Positions 17,930 to 26,329 of a stretch of 64,000 nucleotides of DNA are shown piece by piece. Made by a program: the position numbers and the translations under genes. Origin of the DNA: Haliscomenobacteraceae bacterium (GTDB lineage: Bacteria; Bacteroidota; Bacteroidia; Chitinophagales; Saprospiraceae); assembly GCA_947501115.1 (NCBI GenBank), contig CANMVX010000019.1, positions 1 to 64,000 on the forward strand, given 5' to 3'. Within the stretch, counting starts at the first letter, position 1; every line of letters starts with the position of its first letter. The notes beneath the pieces were generated by a model, which worked only from the letters and a program-made list of their open reading frames with translations, did not search any database and was not told the origin of the DNA.

Positions 17930-18457
17930 ATGACAAATTATTTAATTGTTCCCGGTTTGGGAAATTCAGGTCCAGAACATTGGCAAACCTATTTCCAAAA
18001 CTCCGCTCCCAATTTCTTCAGAATTGAACAAACCGATTGGGATACACCTACTTGTGAAGACTGGATTAAAAATATGGATGCTATGGCAACATCATTTGAC
18101 TTATCATCTGTCGTTTTAATTGGACATAGTTTAGGATGTTCAACCATAGCGCATTGGACAGCCAAGTATAAAAGAAATATTAAAGGGGCAATGCTTGTAG
18201 CTCCGAGTGACCTGGAAGCAACAAATTACACTTTCCCAACAAAAGGATTTTTACCCATTCCACTAGATAAATTAAATTTCAATTCTATTGTTGTAGCCAG
18301 TTCAAATGACATTTGGGTTTCTTTAGAGAGAGCAAAGTTTTTTGCAGAAAACTGGGGAAGTGAATTTATAAACATGGGTGATGCTGGGCACATAAATGCA
18401 TCTTCTGGCCATACTAATTGGGAAGAGGGATTGACGATTCTAAAAAAATTGGGATAA
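17930..18457 (+). CDS. RBBP9/YdeN-family serine hydrolase
   Basis: This 175-aa alpha/beta hydrolase begins MTNYLIVPGLGNSGPEHWQ, the classical YdeN/RBBP9 start. The nucleophile elbow is GHSLGCS (Ser near residue 66), and a late GDAGHINASSGH carries the catalytic His. The preferred start is the ATG at 17930; the frame is open for 57 further codons upstream but that part lies in the repeat and promoter region. Cytosolic; substrate unknown. It is the first of a run of same-strand accessory genes and is followed by a full copy of the intergenic repeat. Confidence 0.9.
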   Translation: MTNYLIVPGLGNSGPEHWQTYFQNSAPNFFRIEQTDWDTPTCEDWIKNMDAMATSFDLSSVVLIGHSLGCSTIAHWTAKYKRNIKGAMLVAPSDLEATNYTFPTKGFLPIPLDKLNFNSIVVASSNDIWVSLERAKFFAENWGSEFINMGDAGHINASSGHTNWEEGLTILKKLG

Positions 18458-18472
18458 TTCAACCCTACATTT

Positions 18473-18520
18473 TCCTGTTTGTCACATACTCAATCATCGC
18501 TTTATAGTTGCATCTTTTTG
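18473..18520 (+). repeat. Intergenic repeat copy 1
   Basis: This 48-bp element begins TCCTG and ends TATAGTTGCATCTTTTTG, with CACATACTCAATCATCGC in the middle. It carries two direct sub-repeats of a TAGTT(G/A)CAT type in its better-preserved sisters. It lies between the hydrolase and AraC genes. Confidence 0.75.
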
Positions 18521-18560
18521 TATTTTCTTTAATTATCTTTAGAACAAATATCCCTTTTTT

Positions 18561-19376
18561 GTGATAAAGACCATTGCCCCAACTTCTCCAATGCTGAAAA
18601 AGTATATTGATTGCTTCTATATTTATGAAGGCAAGTCCAATTCCGTCTTCAATTATGTAGCATTCCCTCATTTTAACACAGGGCTTTCATTTTTCAAGGG
18701 AGCATCGGTTCATAGACAAAATTGGAATCTTCAAATTTCAGAAAATACCAATGTGGGAGTACATATTGAAATACTTGGAAAGTACACGACGCCCGTACTG
18801 GTAGAATATAAAGGACAATTAAGTGAAATATCTATGGTATTCAAACCATTAGGATTGAATCGATTTTTCAAGGACAATTATCTTTCCTTAGCGCCAAGAT
18901 TTTCACAAGAATTAACGAATGATGTCTGGAGTCAATTTGGAGAAAGTTTATTTTCAAGTAATGATGATATTAGTAAAATAGAATCATTTTTGCTTTCACA
19001 ATTTATTGATAATCAAAAATTATCCAGTATTGAAAATTCGTTGAAATTATTAGAAAATAGTAATGAGCAATTCCCTATATCTACTATTGCAAATAAGGTA
19101 GGACTTAATCTTAAAACATTTCAAAGGCATTTTCAGAAACATATTGGTTGTTGTCCAGTGGAATATCGGAGAATTTTCAGATTTAGAAGCTCATTATCTA
19201 ACAAATTAAATAATTCCCATTGGAAGAATTTAACCGAAATTACTTACGAAGAAGGTTATTACGACCAGTCTTATTTAATCAAGGAGTTTAGAAAAATTAC
19301 AAATCATAATCCTAAAGACTTTTTTAAGTCTGCGAGTAAAGTGGATGGCGATAAGATTATATGGGAAATTAAGTAG
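18561..19376 (+). CDS. AraC family transcriptional regulator
   Basis: This 271-aa protein has an N-terminal sensing region of DUF6597/AraC type (residues about 1-150) and a C-terminal HTH pair at about 185-265. The second helix includes the characteristic FKPLGLNRFFK element earlier in the protein and YYDQSYLIKEFRKITNHNPK near the end. The start is a GTG at 18561. Its target is unknown; the small membrane-protein gene 67 bases downstream on the same strand is the nearest candidate. Confidence 0.9.
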   Translation: MIKTIAPTSPMLKKYIDCFYIYEGKSNSVFNYVAFPHFNTGLSFFKGASVHRQNWNLQISENTNVGVHIEILGKYTTPVLVEYKGQLSEISMVFKPLGLNRFFKDNYLSLAPRFSQELTNDVWSQFGESLFSSNDDISKIESFLLSQFIDNQKLSSIENSLKLLENSNEQFPISTIANKVGLNLKTFQRHFQKHIGCCPVEYRRIFRFRSSLSNKLNNSHWKNLTEITYEEGYYDQSYLIKEFRKITNHNPKDFFKSASKVDGDKIIWEIK

Positions 19377-19443
19377 TGTCTTAAAAGTACAATTTTGAGT
19401 AATGCCTATGATTTAATTTTGAAATAAATTAAACGACAACTCA

Positions 19444-19686
19444 ATGAAAACACCATTTAACAAATTCCTTTACATTGGATTTTTACTCTTAGGACTGTTT
19501 CAAGCATTATTTTCTAAAGATTACATTCAAGCAGCTTCCTCACTTGGGATTGGCTTGGCTTTTGACCCTTTTGACACGGAACAAAAGTGGAATGACAGAC
19601 CAACCTGGCAAAAGGCAGTTTTGATTATTCACCTGGCCCTGGTCGCAGCAATGTTTGGATTTGGTATTGGTTTGAATGACAAATAG
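19444..19686 (+). CDS. Small membrane protein
   Basis: This 80-aa protein has two hydrophobic helices (about 8-24 and 57-76). Between them lies FDPFDTEQKWNDRPTWQK, a motif I associate with a small uncharacterised Bacteroidetes family. Function unknown. It probably shares a transcript with the AraC gene, since no repeat or terminator lies between them, and it is followed by intergenic repeat copy 2. Confidence 0.7.
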   Translation: MKTPFNKFLYIGFLLLGLFQALFSKDYIQAASSLGIGLAFDPFDTEQKWNDRPTWQKAVLIIHLALVAAMFGFGIGLNDK

Positions 19687-19724
19687 ACTTTCTGCAAACT
19701 TGCATAAAGGTTAATTATTTAATT

Positions 19725-19850
19725 TCCTGATAGTTACATACTCTGTCATCGAGTTATAGTTGCATCTTTCTTGAAAAAGGGGAGCCACACTGGACAAGCC
19801 ATTAGCAATGATGTCTTTTTCTTTGTCTAAAGGTGTGTTAGGGGATTTAC
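19725..19850 (+). repeat. Intergenic repeat copy 2 (long form)
   Basis: The 48-bp core (19725-19772) contains the direct sub-repeats TGATAGTTACATA and TTATAGTTGCATC, 27 bases apart. It continues into about 75 bases that are also found at copy 4: GGAGCCAC.., a weak hairpin, TTTTTCTTTGTCTA, then GTGTGTTAGGGG. The segment right of it begins the Crp-start duplication. Confidence 0.7.
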
Positions 19851-19860
19851 GTCAATTATT

Positions 19861-19945
19861 TTCCAAAATGGGGTCTTTCAAAAAAGATGTTCTTATAAAT
19901 CTTTGTTGAATGTAATTCACTCAACAATGGACATATTGTACCAAA
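19861..19945 (+). repeat. Partial duplicate of the Crp gene promoter and start
   Basis: These 85 bases match 22362-22447 with about five mismatches by eye. They include the former promoter region and ATG GAC ATA TTG TAC CAA, the first six codons of the Crp gene, after which the frame stops at TAA within three codons. The -7 box TATCTTTG of the intact copy reads AATCTTTG here. This is a dead copy. Confidence 0.8.
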
Positions 19946-19993
19946 CTGGATAATCAATTCACACCATAAATTACCGGAATATGCAGCGCTGTG

Positions 19994-20237
19994 GAACCGA
20001 TTTTAAGAGATAAAAGTTATTCGCTTGCCATTGTTATAACAAATTTAACGGAGAATTTGCAAGCAGAGGAGAAAGAATAAGTACTTAGGTAACAGGCTTT
20101 GCGTTCAGGCGCTCCAATTGGAGCTTAAATTTGTGAGGCAGAATATTGCATTGAAAGAAGTCAACGAAACAGAATACTGGCTTTGTATTTTGAAGGCTAC
20201 CAATTATATTTTGGCAAATTTATTTGTCAGTTTGTAA
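19994..20237 (+). pseudogene. Four-helix bundle (23S rRNA IVS-type) protein, decayed
   Basis: Pieces of a four-helix bundle protein (TIGR02436-like) can be read across shifted frames: ILRDKSYSLAIVIT, then LQAEEKE, then QALRSGAPIGA, then KEVNETEYWLCILKATNYIL and a stop at 20235-20237. The canonical order of these motifs is kept, but at least two frameshifts and one in-frame stop break it. Members of this family are common small genes near 23S rRNA intervening sequences and elsewhere; their cellular role is unclear. It is non-functional here. Confidence 0.8.
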
Positions 20238-20273
20238 TAATGAACTACATTTATCTCTATTCGCTTTCAAAAT

Positions 20274-22058
20274 ATGAATTATACAGCAGAAGAATTATTT
20301 GAAATACTGAATGATACAGATGAATGTCCATGGATAGGAGCCAAAGGCATAAGTGATACAACAACTTCTATAATGGTAACAGTGTGTTCTTATGCTAATG
20401 AACCCGGTTTAGGTGGCGGTTATATTTTAATGAGCATTAGTGCAGATGAATCTGAAACAGCAGAGGCTCATTAAAAGATTGACCAGATGCCTGATCCTGA
20501 TAAGTTACAAAGCGACATTGCAACACAATGTGCCAGCATGTTTAATATGCCAGTTCGTCCGCAAATGGTTATAGAAAAAATCAATGGATTACCGGTGTTG
20601 AAAATTTGGGTAGATGAACTGCCTGCCAAACAAAAACCAATCTACTTTACCAAAAAAGGATTACCTAGTGGAGCTTTACGTAGAATAGGTAGCACCGATC
20701 AGCACTGTACCGATGATGATATGCACGTGTTTTATCAGGATACAGGCAGCTACGACCAAACACCTGTGAAAGGAACAACCATTGCCGATGTGGATGAAAA
20801 TGCATTGAAGCGTTATCGGGTTTTGCGTGAAAAAGTAAATCCCGCTGCTGAAGAATTAACCTACAACGACTGTGAATTGTTGGAATCATTAGGTTGTGTG
20901 AATAAAGAAAACCCAAATGAATTGAATATTGCCGGACTGTTGCTGTTTGGTAGTTCAAAAATACAACGCAGCACTTTCCCAATGCTTCGTGCCGATTACA
21001 TTCGTGTGCAAGGTAACACATGGGTTGAAAATCCAGATGACCATTTTATTACTATCGATATGAGAGGTTCTCTCATTTTAGTATTATATCGTTTAATAGA
21101 TGCCATCAATGCCGATTTACCAAAAGGATTTTTACTGCCGGAAGATGATGTACAAGCCACTCCAACAGGTCTGCCTATGAAGGCACTTCGAGAGGCTATC
21201 GTAAATGCTTTAATGCACCGTTCTTATCGTGAACATCGCCCAACACAAATTATTCGCTATGACAATCGTATTGAGATAACAAATCCAGGGTTCTCTTTAA
21301 AATCAGAAGAAAAATTAGGACAACCGGGAAGTGAAACCAGAAACCCTTTTATTGCCGCTGTATTTCACGATACCAATTTGGCGGAAACAAAAGGTTCAGG
21401 TATCAGAGCCATGCGCAGGCTGATGGAAAAAGCCCATTTGGTTCCTCCAACATTTGAATCTAGCCGTGATAATAATGAATTTACATCCCGTTTGCTTTTA
21501 CATCATTTTTTAAATGCGAATGACTTATATTGGCTCAGACAGTTTAAAAATTTTGACCTGTCAGATAGTCAAAAACAAGCAATCATTTTTGTAAGGGAAG
21601 TCGGTGCCATAGATAACACTACCTACCGCCAAATGGCTGATTGTGACACCCTTAAAGCTAGCAACGACTTACGATTTTTAAAAACACAAAACTTATTTAT
21701 TTCCAGAGGAAAAGGAAAGGCGACTTATTATATAGCGGGCATTGATTTAAACACACCACCTCCGGATTTAAACACACCACCTCTGAATTTAAGCACACCA
21801 CCTCTTGAGATTTTGGATAGAATAAAAGCACTAAATAAAAGGGAGCATGACAAGGGCAAGATAGAGACCATTATCTTGGATTTATGCAATTTAAGGGCAA
21901 TGAAAGCTTCTGAGATTGCAGGATATTTTCAAAAAGAGGAATCTTACTTCAAAAGAAAATATTTAAGCAATCTTATTTCAGAAAAAAGATTAAAATATCT
22001 GCATCCAGAAATGATTAATCATCCAGAGCAGGCATACCTAACCAATAATCGGGCTTAA
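20274..22058 (+). pseudogene. AlbA/Schlafen-type RecG-like putative ATPase gene, broken by a stop codon
   Basis: The reading frame from ATG 20274 is interrupted by one in-frame TAA (20472-20474) and then continues in the same frame to 22058, about 594 codons in total. The N-terminal AlbA_2 domain spans the stop. The middle part (ALREAIVNALMHRSYREHR and GIRAMRRLMEKA) is the ATP-binding Schlafen/RecG-like C domain. A C-terminal winged-helix part follows a triple NTPP repeat. The AlbA motif, usually ExKG in relatives I recall, reads GAKG here. The downstream 523-aa piece could restart at ATG 20487, so partial function is possible. Confidence 0.75.
21744..21806 (+). repeat. Three 21-bp in-frame tandem repeats
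   Basis: The unit GATTTAAACACACCACCTCC plus one base occurs three times, encoding DLNTPPP, DLNTPPL and NLSTPPL. It acts as a proline-rich linker before the C-terminal winged helix of the Schlafen-type protein. The copy number is prone to slippage. Confidence 0.85.
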
Positions 22059-22104
22059 TTATGACAGAATATATCAATGTAGAGAAAACTTTTTGTAGTT
22101 AAAC

Positions 22105-22370
22105 TGCAATAAAAACCTTTAAAGAAAGTATTAAGGCCATAAACAATACTGCCGATAGCGGGGAATGGTTAACCGATTACAAATTCCACTTTGCTCCAGA
22201 TTACATGTACAATTTCACTGTTTTTCGTCAATTTTGGTGAAATTTCATATTTGCTAACTAATAAGAAAAATATAAATGACCAAGAACCGGGACAAATATT
22301 AATAGGGAACTTTATTGAAAAGGGGGTGATTGACAAGATTATGAACTTACAATATATGCAATTTCCATAA
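22105..22370 (+). pseudogene. Decayed reading frame (partner of the 10-kb remnant)
   Basis: From 22105 a frame reads KTFKESIKAINNTADSGEWL.. YKFHFAPDYMYNF and then shifts. From 22227 the second frame reads VNFGEISYLL and continues for 48 codons to the TAA at 22368-22370, ending LQYMQFP. The second half is the homologue of the minus-strand frame at 9996-10115. I do not recognise the parent protein. The frameshift near 22220 and the lack of a start make it a pseudogene. Confidence 0.6.
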
Positions 22371-22447
22371 TGGGGTCTTTCAACAAAGATGTACTTATAT
22401 ATCTTTGTTGAATGTAATTCACTCAACAATGGACATTTTGTACCAAA
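22362..22447 (+). repeat. Intact copy of the Crp promoter/start duplicate
   Basis: These 86 bases are matched at 19861-19945. They carry the last codons of the decayed frame, a TATCTTTG box at 22400-22407 and the first codons of the Crp gene. Confidence 0.8.
22400..22407 (+). promoter_or_regulatory. -7 box of the Crp gene
   Basis: TATCTTTG fits TAnnTTTG and lies 21 bases before the ATG at 22429. No good -33 TTG is visible at the usual distance, so activation by a second factor is possible. Confidence 0.45.
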
Positions 22448-22998
22448 GGTTTATAGACCATTATTCCGGTAGTCAACAACTAACCGACCATACGAAAGCA
22501 GAAATTTGCAATCATTTGTCAATCTTACATTTGAATAAAAAGCATGTACTTATTAAAGAAAACCAACAGCACGATTTTGCTTATTTTGTCATAAAAGGGG
22601 CAGTGAGAAGTTATTTCCTGAAGGATGGTATTGAAGTGAATACCTGGTTTGCTTTAGAAAATGATATGGTTGGGTCATTGCAAAATTTTAATGACAAGCC
22701 TTCGAAAGAAACCATTGAGCTGGTTGAAAATAGTACCCTTATTTCAATCAATTTAAAAAAGTTAAAACCTTTAATGTTTTCAAATATTCAAATTTCCAAT
22801 TTTATAAATGCCGTAATTGAAGAGTACGCCCTATTTTTGGAGGAAAAGATTTACTTTTCTCAAATGATGCATTCAATTGATAAATATCTCATTCTATTAG
22901 ACAAAGAACCGCAACTTTTCCAACGAATACCATTAACATATATCGCTTCCTTTCTTGGCATTACCAGAGAAACATTGAGTCGATTGCGAGCAAAATGA
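22429..22998 (+). CDS. Crp/Fnr family regulator
   Basis: This 189-aa protein has a cyclic-nucleotide-binding beta-roll (for example ENQQHDFAYFVIKGAVRSYF) and a short C-terminal winged helix ending FLGITRETLSRLRAK. It is the Bacteroidetes type with a compressed HTH. The start chosen is the ATG at 22429 (MDILYQRF); a frame extending to a TTG at 22405 overlaps the -7 box and is rejected. The membrane acyltransferase gene follows after 59 bases on the same strand. Part of its 5' end is duplicated at 19.9 kb. Confidence 0.88.
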   Translation: MDILYQRFIDHYSGSQQLTDHTKAEICNHLSILHLNKKHVLIKENQQHDFAYFVIKGAVRSYFLKDGIEVNTWFALENDMVGSLQNFNDKPSKETIELVENSTLISINLKKLKPLMFSNIQISNFINAVIEEYALFLEEKIYFSQMMHSIDKYLILLDKEPQLFQRIPLTYIASFLGITRETLSRLRAK

Positions 22999-23057
22999 TT
23001 TTGTGACATATATCAAATGAAATCATTTTTCAGCATCCCATTTTTGCAGTCTAAAAA

Positions 23058-24158
23058 ATGATACAAAAGATGAATGTAACCACGCAAACCAACCGACTTC
23101 TATCTATTGACCTGGCCAGAGGCATGGCCGTATTTTTTATGATCGCGGTACATACGCTTGAAGTTTTTGCAAACCCGGAAGTAAAAAATTCTATATTTGG
23201 ACAGATCATAGAATTTCTGGGAGGGCCACCAGCTGCACCTGTATTTATGACTTTGATGGGATTTTCATTTATCTACTCAAGAAAATCAGAATTAAAACCT
23301 AAACTTTTACGTGGGTTTAAAATATTTTTAACCGGATATATTTTAAATATCATAAGGGGGGTCATTCCATTTACCCTTTCTACTTATCTTAATATGGATA
23401 TTGCAAAAACATTTCAGATAGAGCCACTGAATGCGTACACCATTTTCACCATAGTAGATATTTTACAATTTGCTGGAATTGCCCTAATGATAATGGCAAT
23501 CATTCAAGCGCTTAACATCAATAAGTACCTTGTTTTATTATCCGCATTTGTAATGAGTATGATTTCACCAATTCTCTGGGGAATAAAGTTAGATATACCA
23601 ATAATAGACCAGGCATTAGAACTGATTTGGGGGGACCAGCCAATAGAATGTAGCTTTATTGCAAATAAAATCGCGTTTCCTATTTTCCCCTGGCTCACAT
23701 TTCCTCTATTAGGGATGTTTCTTGGAGAAACGGTAAAAAATTCAAATGATTCCAATAGAATATTTAAACACTTTGGTCTTGCCGGAATATTAGTTATATT
23801 ACTTAGCGTGGCCATTTCTTATCAAAATTTTGCATATCATTTCAATGACTATTATCATAGCCGTCAAGGTGCTATGTTATTTATGTGTGGGTTTGTACTA
23901 TTTTGGCTATATCTCAATACATTAATTGTAGACAATTTACCTGAGAATAGACTTTTTAAATTACTATTTAAATGGAGCAAAGGCGTGACAAATATTTACT
24001 TTGTTCAATGGATAATTATTATTTGGAGCATTGCCTTTTTTGGCATTAATAGTAGCTCATTTGCCACTACTATTTTATTAATTTTGGTCTTCACGGCAGT
24101 ATCACATTTTACCAACGAATATATCATTTACATTAAAAAAAGATTCGTAAAGCAGTAG
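23058..24158 (+). CDS. DUF1624/HGSNAT-like membrane acyltransferase
   Basis: This 366-aa integral membrane protein has about ten hydrophobic helices and the N-terminal hallmark LLSIDLARGMAVFFMIAVHT of the DUF1624/heparan-alpha-glucosaminide acetyltransferase group. These proteins transfer acyl groups across the cytoplasmic membrane; the acceptor is unknown. A second ATG (MNVTTQ) five codons in could also be the start. It lies downstream of the Crp regulator and ahead of intergenic repeat copy 3. Confidence 0.82.
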   Translation: MIQKMNVTTQTNRLLSIDLARGMAVFFMIAVHTLEVFANPEVKNSIFGQIIEFLGGPPAAPVFMTLMGFSFIYSRKSELKPKLLRGFKIFLTGYILNIIRGVIPFTLSTYLNMDIAKTFQIEPLNAYTIFTIVDILQFAGIALMIMAIIQALNINKYLVLLSAFVMSMISPILWGIKLDIPIIDQALELIWGDQPIECSFIANKIAFPIFPWLTFPLLGMFLGETVKNSNDSNRIFKHFGLAGILVILLSVAISYQNFAYHFNDYYHSRQGAMLFMCGFVLFWLYLNTLIVDNLPENRLFKLLFKWSKGVTNIYFVQWIIIIWSIAFFGINSSSFATTILLILVFTAVSHFTNEYIIYIKKRFVKQ

Positions 24159-24231
24159 AATGAAAAATAGCATAATGCCAAGGACTTTGAAGTTTTAATG
24201 GTAAACCTGGAAAAAGTTTAATCCTTTAAAT

Positions 24232-24281
24232 TCCTGATAGTTACAAAATAAACCATTGCCTTATGTTTACAGCTTTTTTTC
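24232..24281 (+). repeat. Intergenic repeat copy 3 (diverged)
   Basis: It begins TCCTGATAGTTACA exactly as copy 2, then diverges (AAATAAACCATTGC) and ends TTATGTTTACAGCTTTTTTT in place of TTATAGTTGCATCTTT. It is the most decayed full copy. Confidence 0.6.
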
Positions 24282-24338
24282 TAAGGAAAGTAAATATTAA
24301 GCATTTTGAACTTTATTTCTAACTTCAACTCATTAAAA

Positions 24339-24488
24339 ATGAATACAATGTTATTCCCCAAAATATCGCTGGCACTTAATATTCTTGTGTTCATTCCTGT
24401 TTACTCAGGAATACTACTTAAGGCCAACTTGGCTGTTGATTCGTATGGAATTGAAACGCCAGCACGAGGCATTTTGCTTTCTTTATGA
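24339..24488 (+). pseudogene. Truncated small membrane protein
   Basis: From ATG 24339 the frame reads MNTMLFPKISLALNILVFIP, then YSGILLKANLAVDSYG and ETPARGILLSL, then stops. In relatives I recall, RGILLS continues into further transmembrane helices, so this looks like the N-terminal 49 residues of a small membrane protein cut short. It lies between repeat copy 3 and the XRE regulator. It may be untranslated. Confidence 0.45.
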
Positions 24489-24645
24489 AAATTACAGATA
24501 CATCTTTTAAATCTCAAATAAACTCCCTTTTTTAACTTTTTTTTTCACAATCTATATGTAATATTGCTTTGGACAAAGCTTCATGTCGTCCAAATGACGC
24601 CTATTTGTCCATAATTTATCCATTTACTCATGTCATATTTGCAAT

Positions 24646-25026
24646 ATGGAATTTGGAGCAAGACTAAAAGAGATTAGAACAAGTTTGAACATCTCTCAAA
24701 AAGAACTTTCAGAACAGACAGGTTTAACCCTTAGAACGATTCAAAGAATTGAGAATAAGGAGGTAAAGCCAAGTCTTTACTCATTAAAAGTTATTGGAGA
24801 GGTATTGAAAACCGACTTGTCTGAATTTGTTAAACCATCCAATACCAAACCCTATGAATTTAATTTAACCCTTAAAATTACAGATATGAATCAATTTCTA
24901 AATGACTTAAAAGCCTTAGTAATTAACCACTCTAAAACAATTTTCATTATTTTTTTAGTAGTTTATCTATTCACAAGTTATGCTGATATTAAATCGGGCA
25001 TAATGGATGCCTGGAATGGTAAGTAG
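24646..25026 (+). CDS. Membrane-anchored XRE-type HTH regulator
   Basis: This 126-aa protein has an XRE helix-turn-helix in the first about 62 residues (LKEIRTSLNISQKELSEQTG, then TLRTIQRIENKEVKPSLYSL). A linker follows, then one transmembrane helix near residues 97-114 (TIFIIFLVVYLFTSYA). Anchored HTH proteins of this layout are thought to act at the membrane; the target is unknown. The start at 24646 is an ATG preceded by an AT-rich 5' region. The gene at 25092 follows on the same strand. Confidence 0.85.
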   Translation: MEFGARLKEIRTSLNISQKELSEQTGLTLRTIQRIENKEVKPSLYSLKVIGEVLKTDLSEFVKPSNTKPYEFNLTLKITDMNQFLNDLKALVINHSKTIFIIFLVVYLFTSYADIKSGIMDAWNGK

Positions 25027-25091
25027 CATCTTGAAAAATCAATAAATATGAAAACCAATCTTAATTTAACAATATATTATTAAATTAATTT

Positions 25092-25616
25092 ATGCGAAAG
25101 TTATTTATCATTTACTTTTTATTCGTTTTGTTTCCAATGACGGGTATGTCACAGGAAACAAAAGTACAGGTAACCGAAAAAGTTTCCATCAGCTTCCCTG
25201 GAAAACCCGATGTTCAAAATATACAGATTGGAAGTACGCTTTATGTGGTAAAATTAGCCGATGGAACTGCTAATTTTAATGTTGTCGTTCAGAACTTATT
25301 GGACATTGGACAAACTACAAAACAGATTAAGTCACAACAGTTAAATCCTGGTTTCTGGGAACAGATGGAACTTTCTCTTATTGCACCGTATGGCTCTGAA
25401 ACGAAGGTTTTAGCAAGAGAAATCAAAAAGATTGGCAGTAAAGAAGTTTTAAGCCTTGCATTTAGTGCAGTGATTAATGGTATGAACAGAGAGATAAACT
25501 CTTATTTCTTCATAGAAGGTGTTCATAGTATTAATATCGTGCACTACAAGAGAGCTGATAGTGCTTCAATCGAATTAAAAAACAATTTTTTTAATTCGAT
25601 TAAGATATTGGATTAA
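25092..25616 (+). CDS. Exported hypothetical protein
   Basis: This 174-aa protein has a signal peptide of about 20 residues (ending MTGMSQ) and a compact beta-rich body with SISFPGKPDVQNIQIG and SYFFIEGVHSINIVHYKR. The first of these resembles the start of exported proteins that handle lipid or small molecules. I do not recognise the family. It follows the XRE gene by 65 bases, so the two could form one unit, and it is followed by the long repeat copy 4. Confidence 0.65.
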   Translation: MRKLFIIYFLFVLFPMTGMSQETKVQVTEKVSISFPGKPDVQNIQIGSTLYVVKLADGTANFNVVVQNLLDIGQTTKQIKSQQLNPGFWEQMELSLIAPYGSETKVLAREIKKIGSKEVLSLAFSAVINGMNREINSYFFIEGVHSINIVHYKRADSASIELKNNFFNSIKILD

Positions 25617-25656
25617 AACTTCAAAATTTGATTTTAAGAAGTATATCCCCTTGATT

Positions 25657-25797
25657 TTTTCATAATTACATGCTCTATCATCGTATTATGGTTTCATCTT
25701 TCGTTTGTTAATGGAGCTACCCCAGGCAATCCATCCCTCAGCTAACGGATGGATTTTTCTTTGTCTATCAGCGAGTTAGAATTACTGCATCTTTTGA
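25657..25797 (+). repeat. Intergenic repeat copy 4 (long form)
   Basis: The 48-bp core (25657-25704) has TAATTACATGCTCTATCATC and TTATGGTTTCATCTTT. It continues into the same extension as copy 2 (GGAGCTAC.., TTTTTCTTTGTCTA) and closes with GCGAGTTAG and TGCATCTTTTG. It is the most complete copy and the only one with an intact hairpin. Confidence 0.7.
25728..25759 (+). terminator. Hairpin with T-run inside repeat copy 4
   Basis: The stem AATCCATCC (25728-25736) with GGATGGATT (25747-25755) encloses a 10-base loop and is followed by TTTC. It would terminate the upstream exported-protein transcript. Confidence 0.65.
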
Positions 25798-26014
25798 CTA
25801 TTTCAGGTGGACATTTTCTACATTTTAACAACTATTCATTGTTTCATTTTTCGATTTAATATCCAGTTGCTTATAAAATTATATCTGAAAAATCATTTCA
25901 GATTAGGTATATATCATTTCACACGATTTTCAACGGAGTTCATCAATATAATTATTACTACTATTATTTCTTGTAGAAGTTTGTAGTGTTCAATCATATT
26001 TTAACTTTTACAAC
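25798..26014. other. Non-coding leader upstream of the secreted-protein operon
   Basis: Together with repeat copy 4 this makes a gap of about 398 bases without a gene. The right-hand 217 bases are AT-rich and lead into the ATG at 26015. I see no convincing promoter boxes and no open frame here. Confidence 0.5.
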
Positions 26015-26329
26015 ATGAAAAAAGTAATTTTATTTATTGCATTCTTAACGACTAGCCTTGCAGCTAATGCGCAGAGTACAGAAAAATATTACTCAACAAA
26101 AAGCAAATTTTATTACTCATTTGCATGGGGGCTTTTAACGTCCAAAAATTTCCCAAAGGACAAATCAGCAGTATTTGAATTTGAAAAATCTAAGGATTCA
26201 AATTCATTATCAGAGCCGCCCTCTAATAGCACAAAATATGAGCAAAAAAGTATTCTTTGGGGAGCTATCCAATGGACAGAAAAGAAAAATAATGTTTCAT
26301 CAACTACATCCGAAAGCAATGGAAAATAA
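26015..26329 (+). CDS. Small secreted protein
   Basis: This 104-aa protein has a clear signal peptide (MKKVILFIAFLTTSLAANA, cleaved near residue 19). The mature 85 residues are polar, rich in Lys and Ser, with no Cys. It is unrecognised. Its 3' end overlaps the start of the CPBP protease gene by 11 bases, and a LytS/LytTR pair follows, so it may be a signal or effector peptide for that module. This link is inference. Confidence 0.7.
   Translation: MKKVILFIAFLTTSLAANAQSTEKYYSTKSKFYYSFAWGLLTSKNFPKDKSAVFEFEKSKDSNSLSEPPSNSTKYEQKSILWGAIQWTEKKNNVSSTTSESNGK

Noticed and set aside
18465-18671. A 68-codon minus-strand frame ending in CNYKAMIEYVTNRK
   Set aside because: It lies over repeat copy 1 and the start of the AraC gene. 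The similar peptides at the other repeat copies follow from DNA identity and contain stops in some copies, so I do not count it as a gene.
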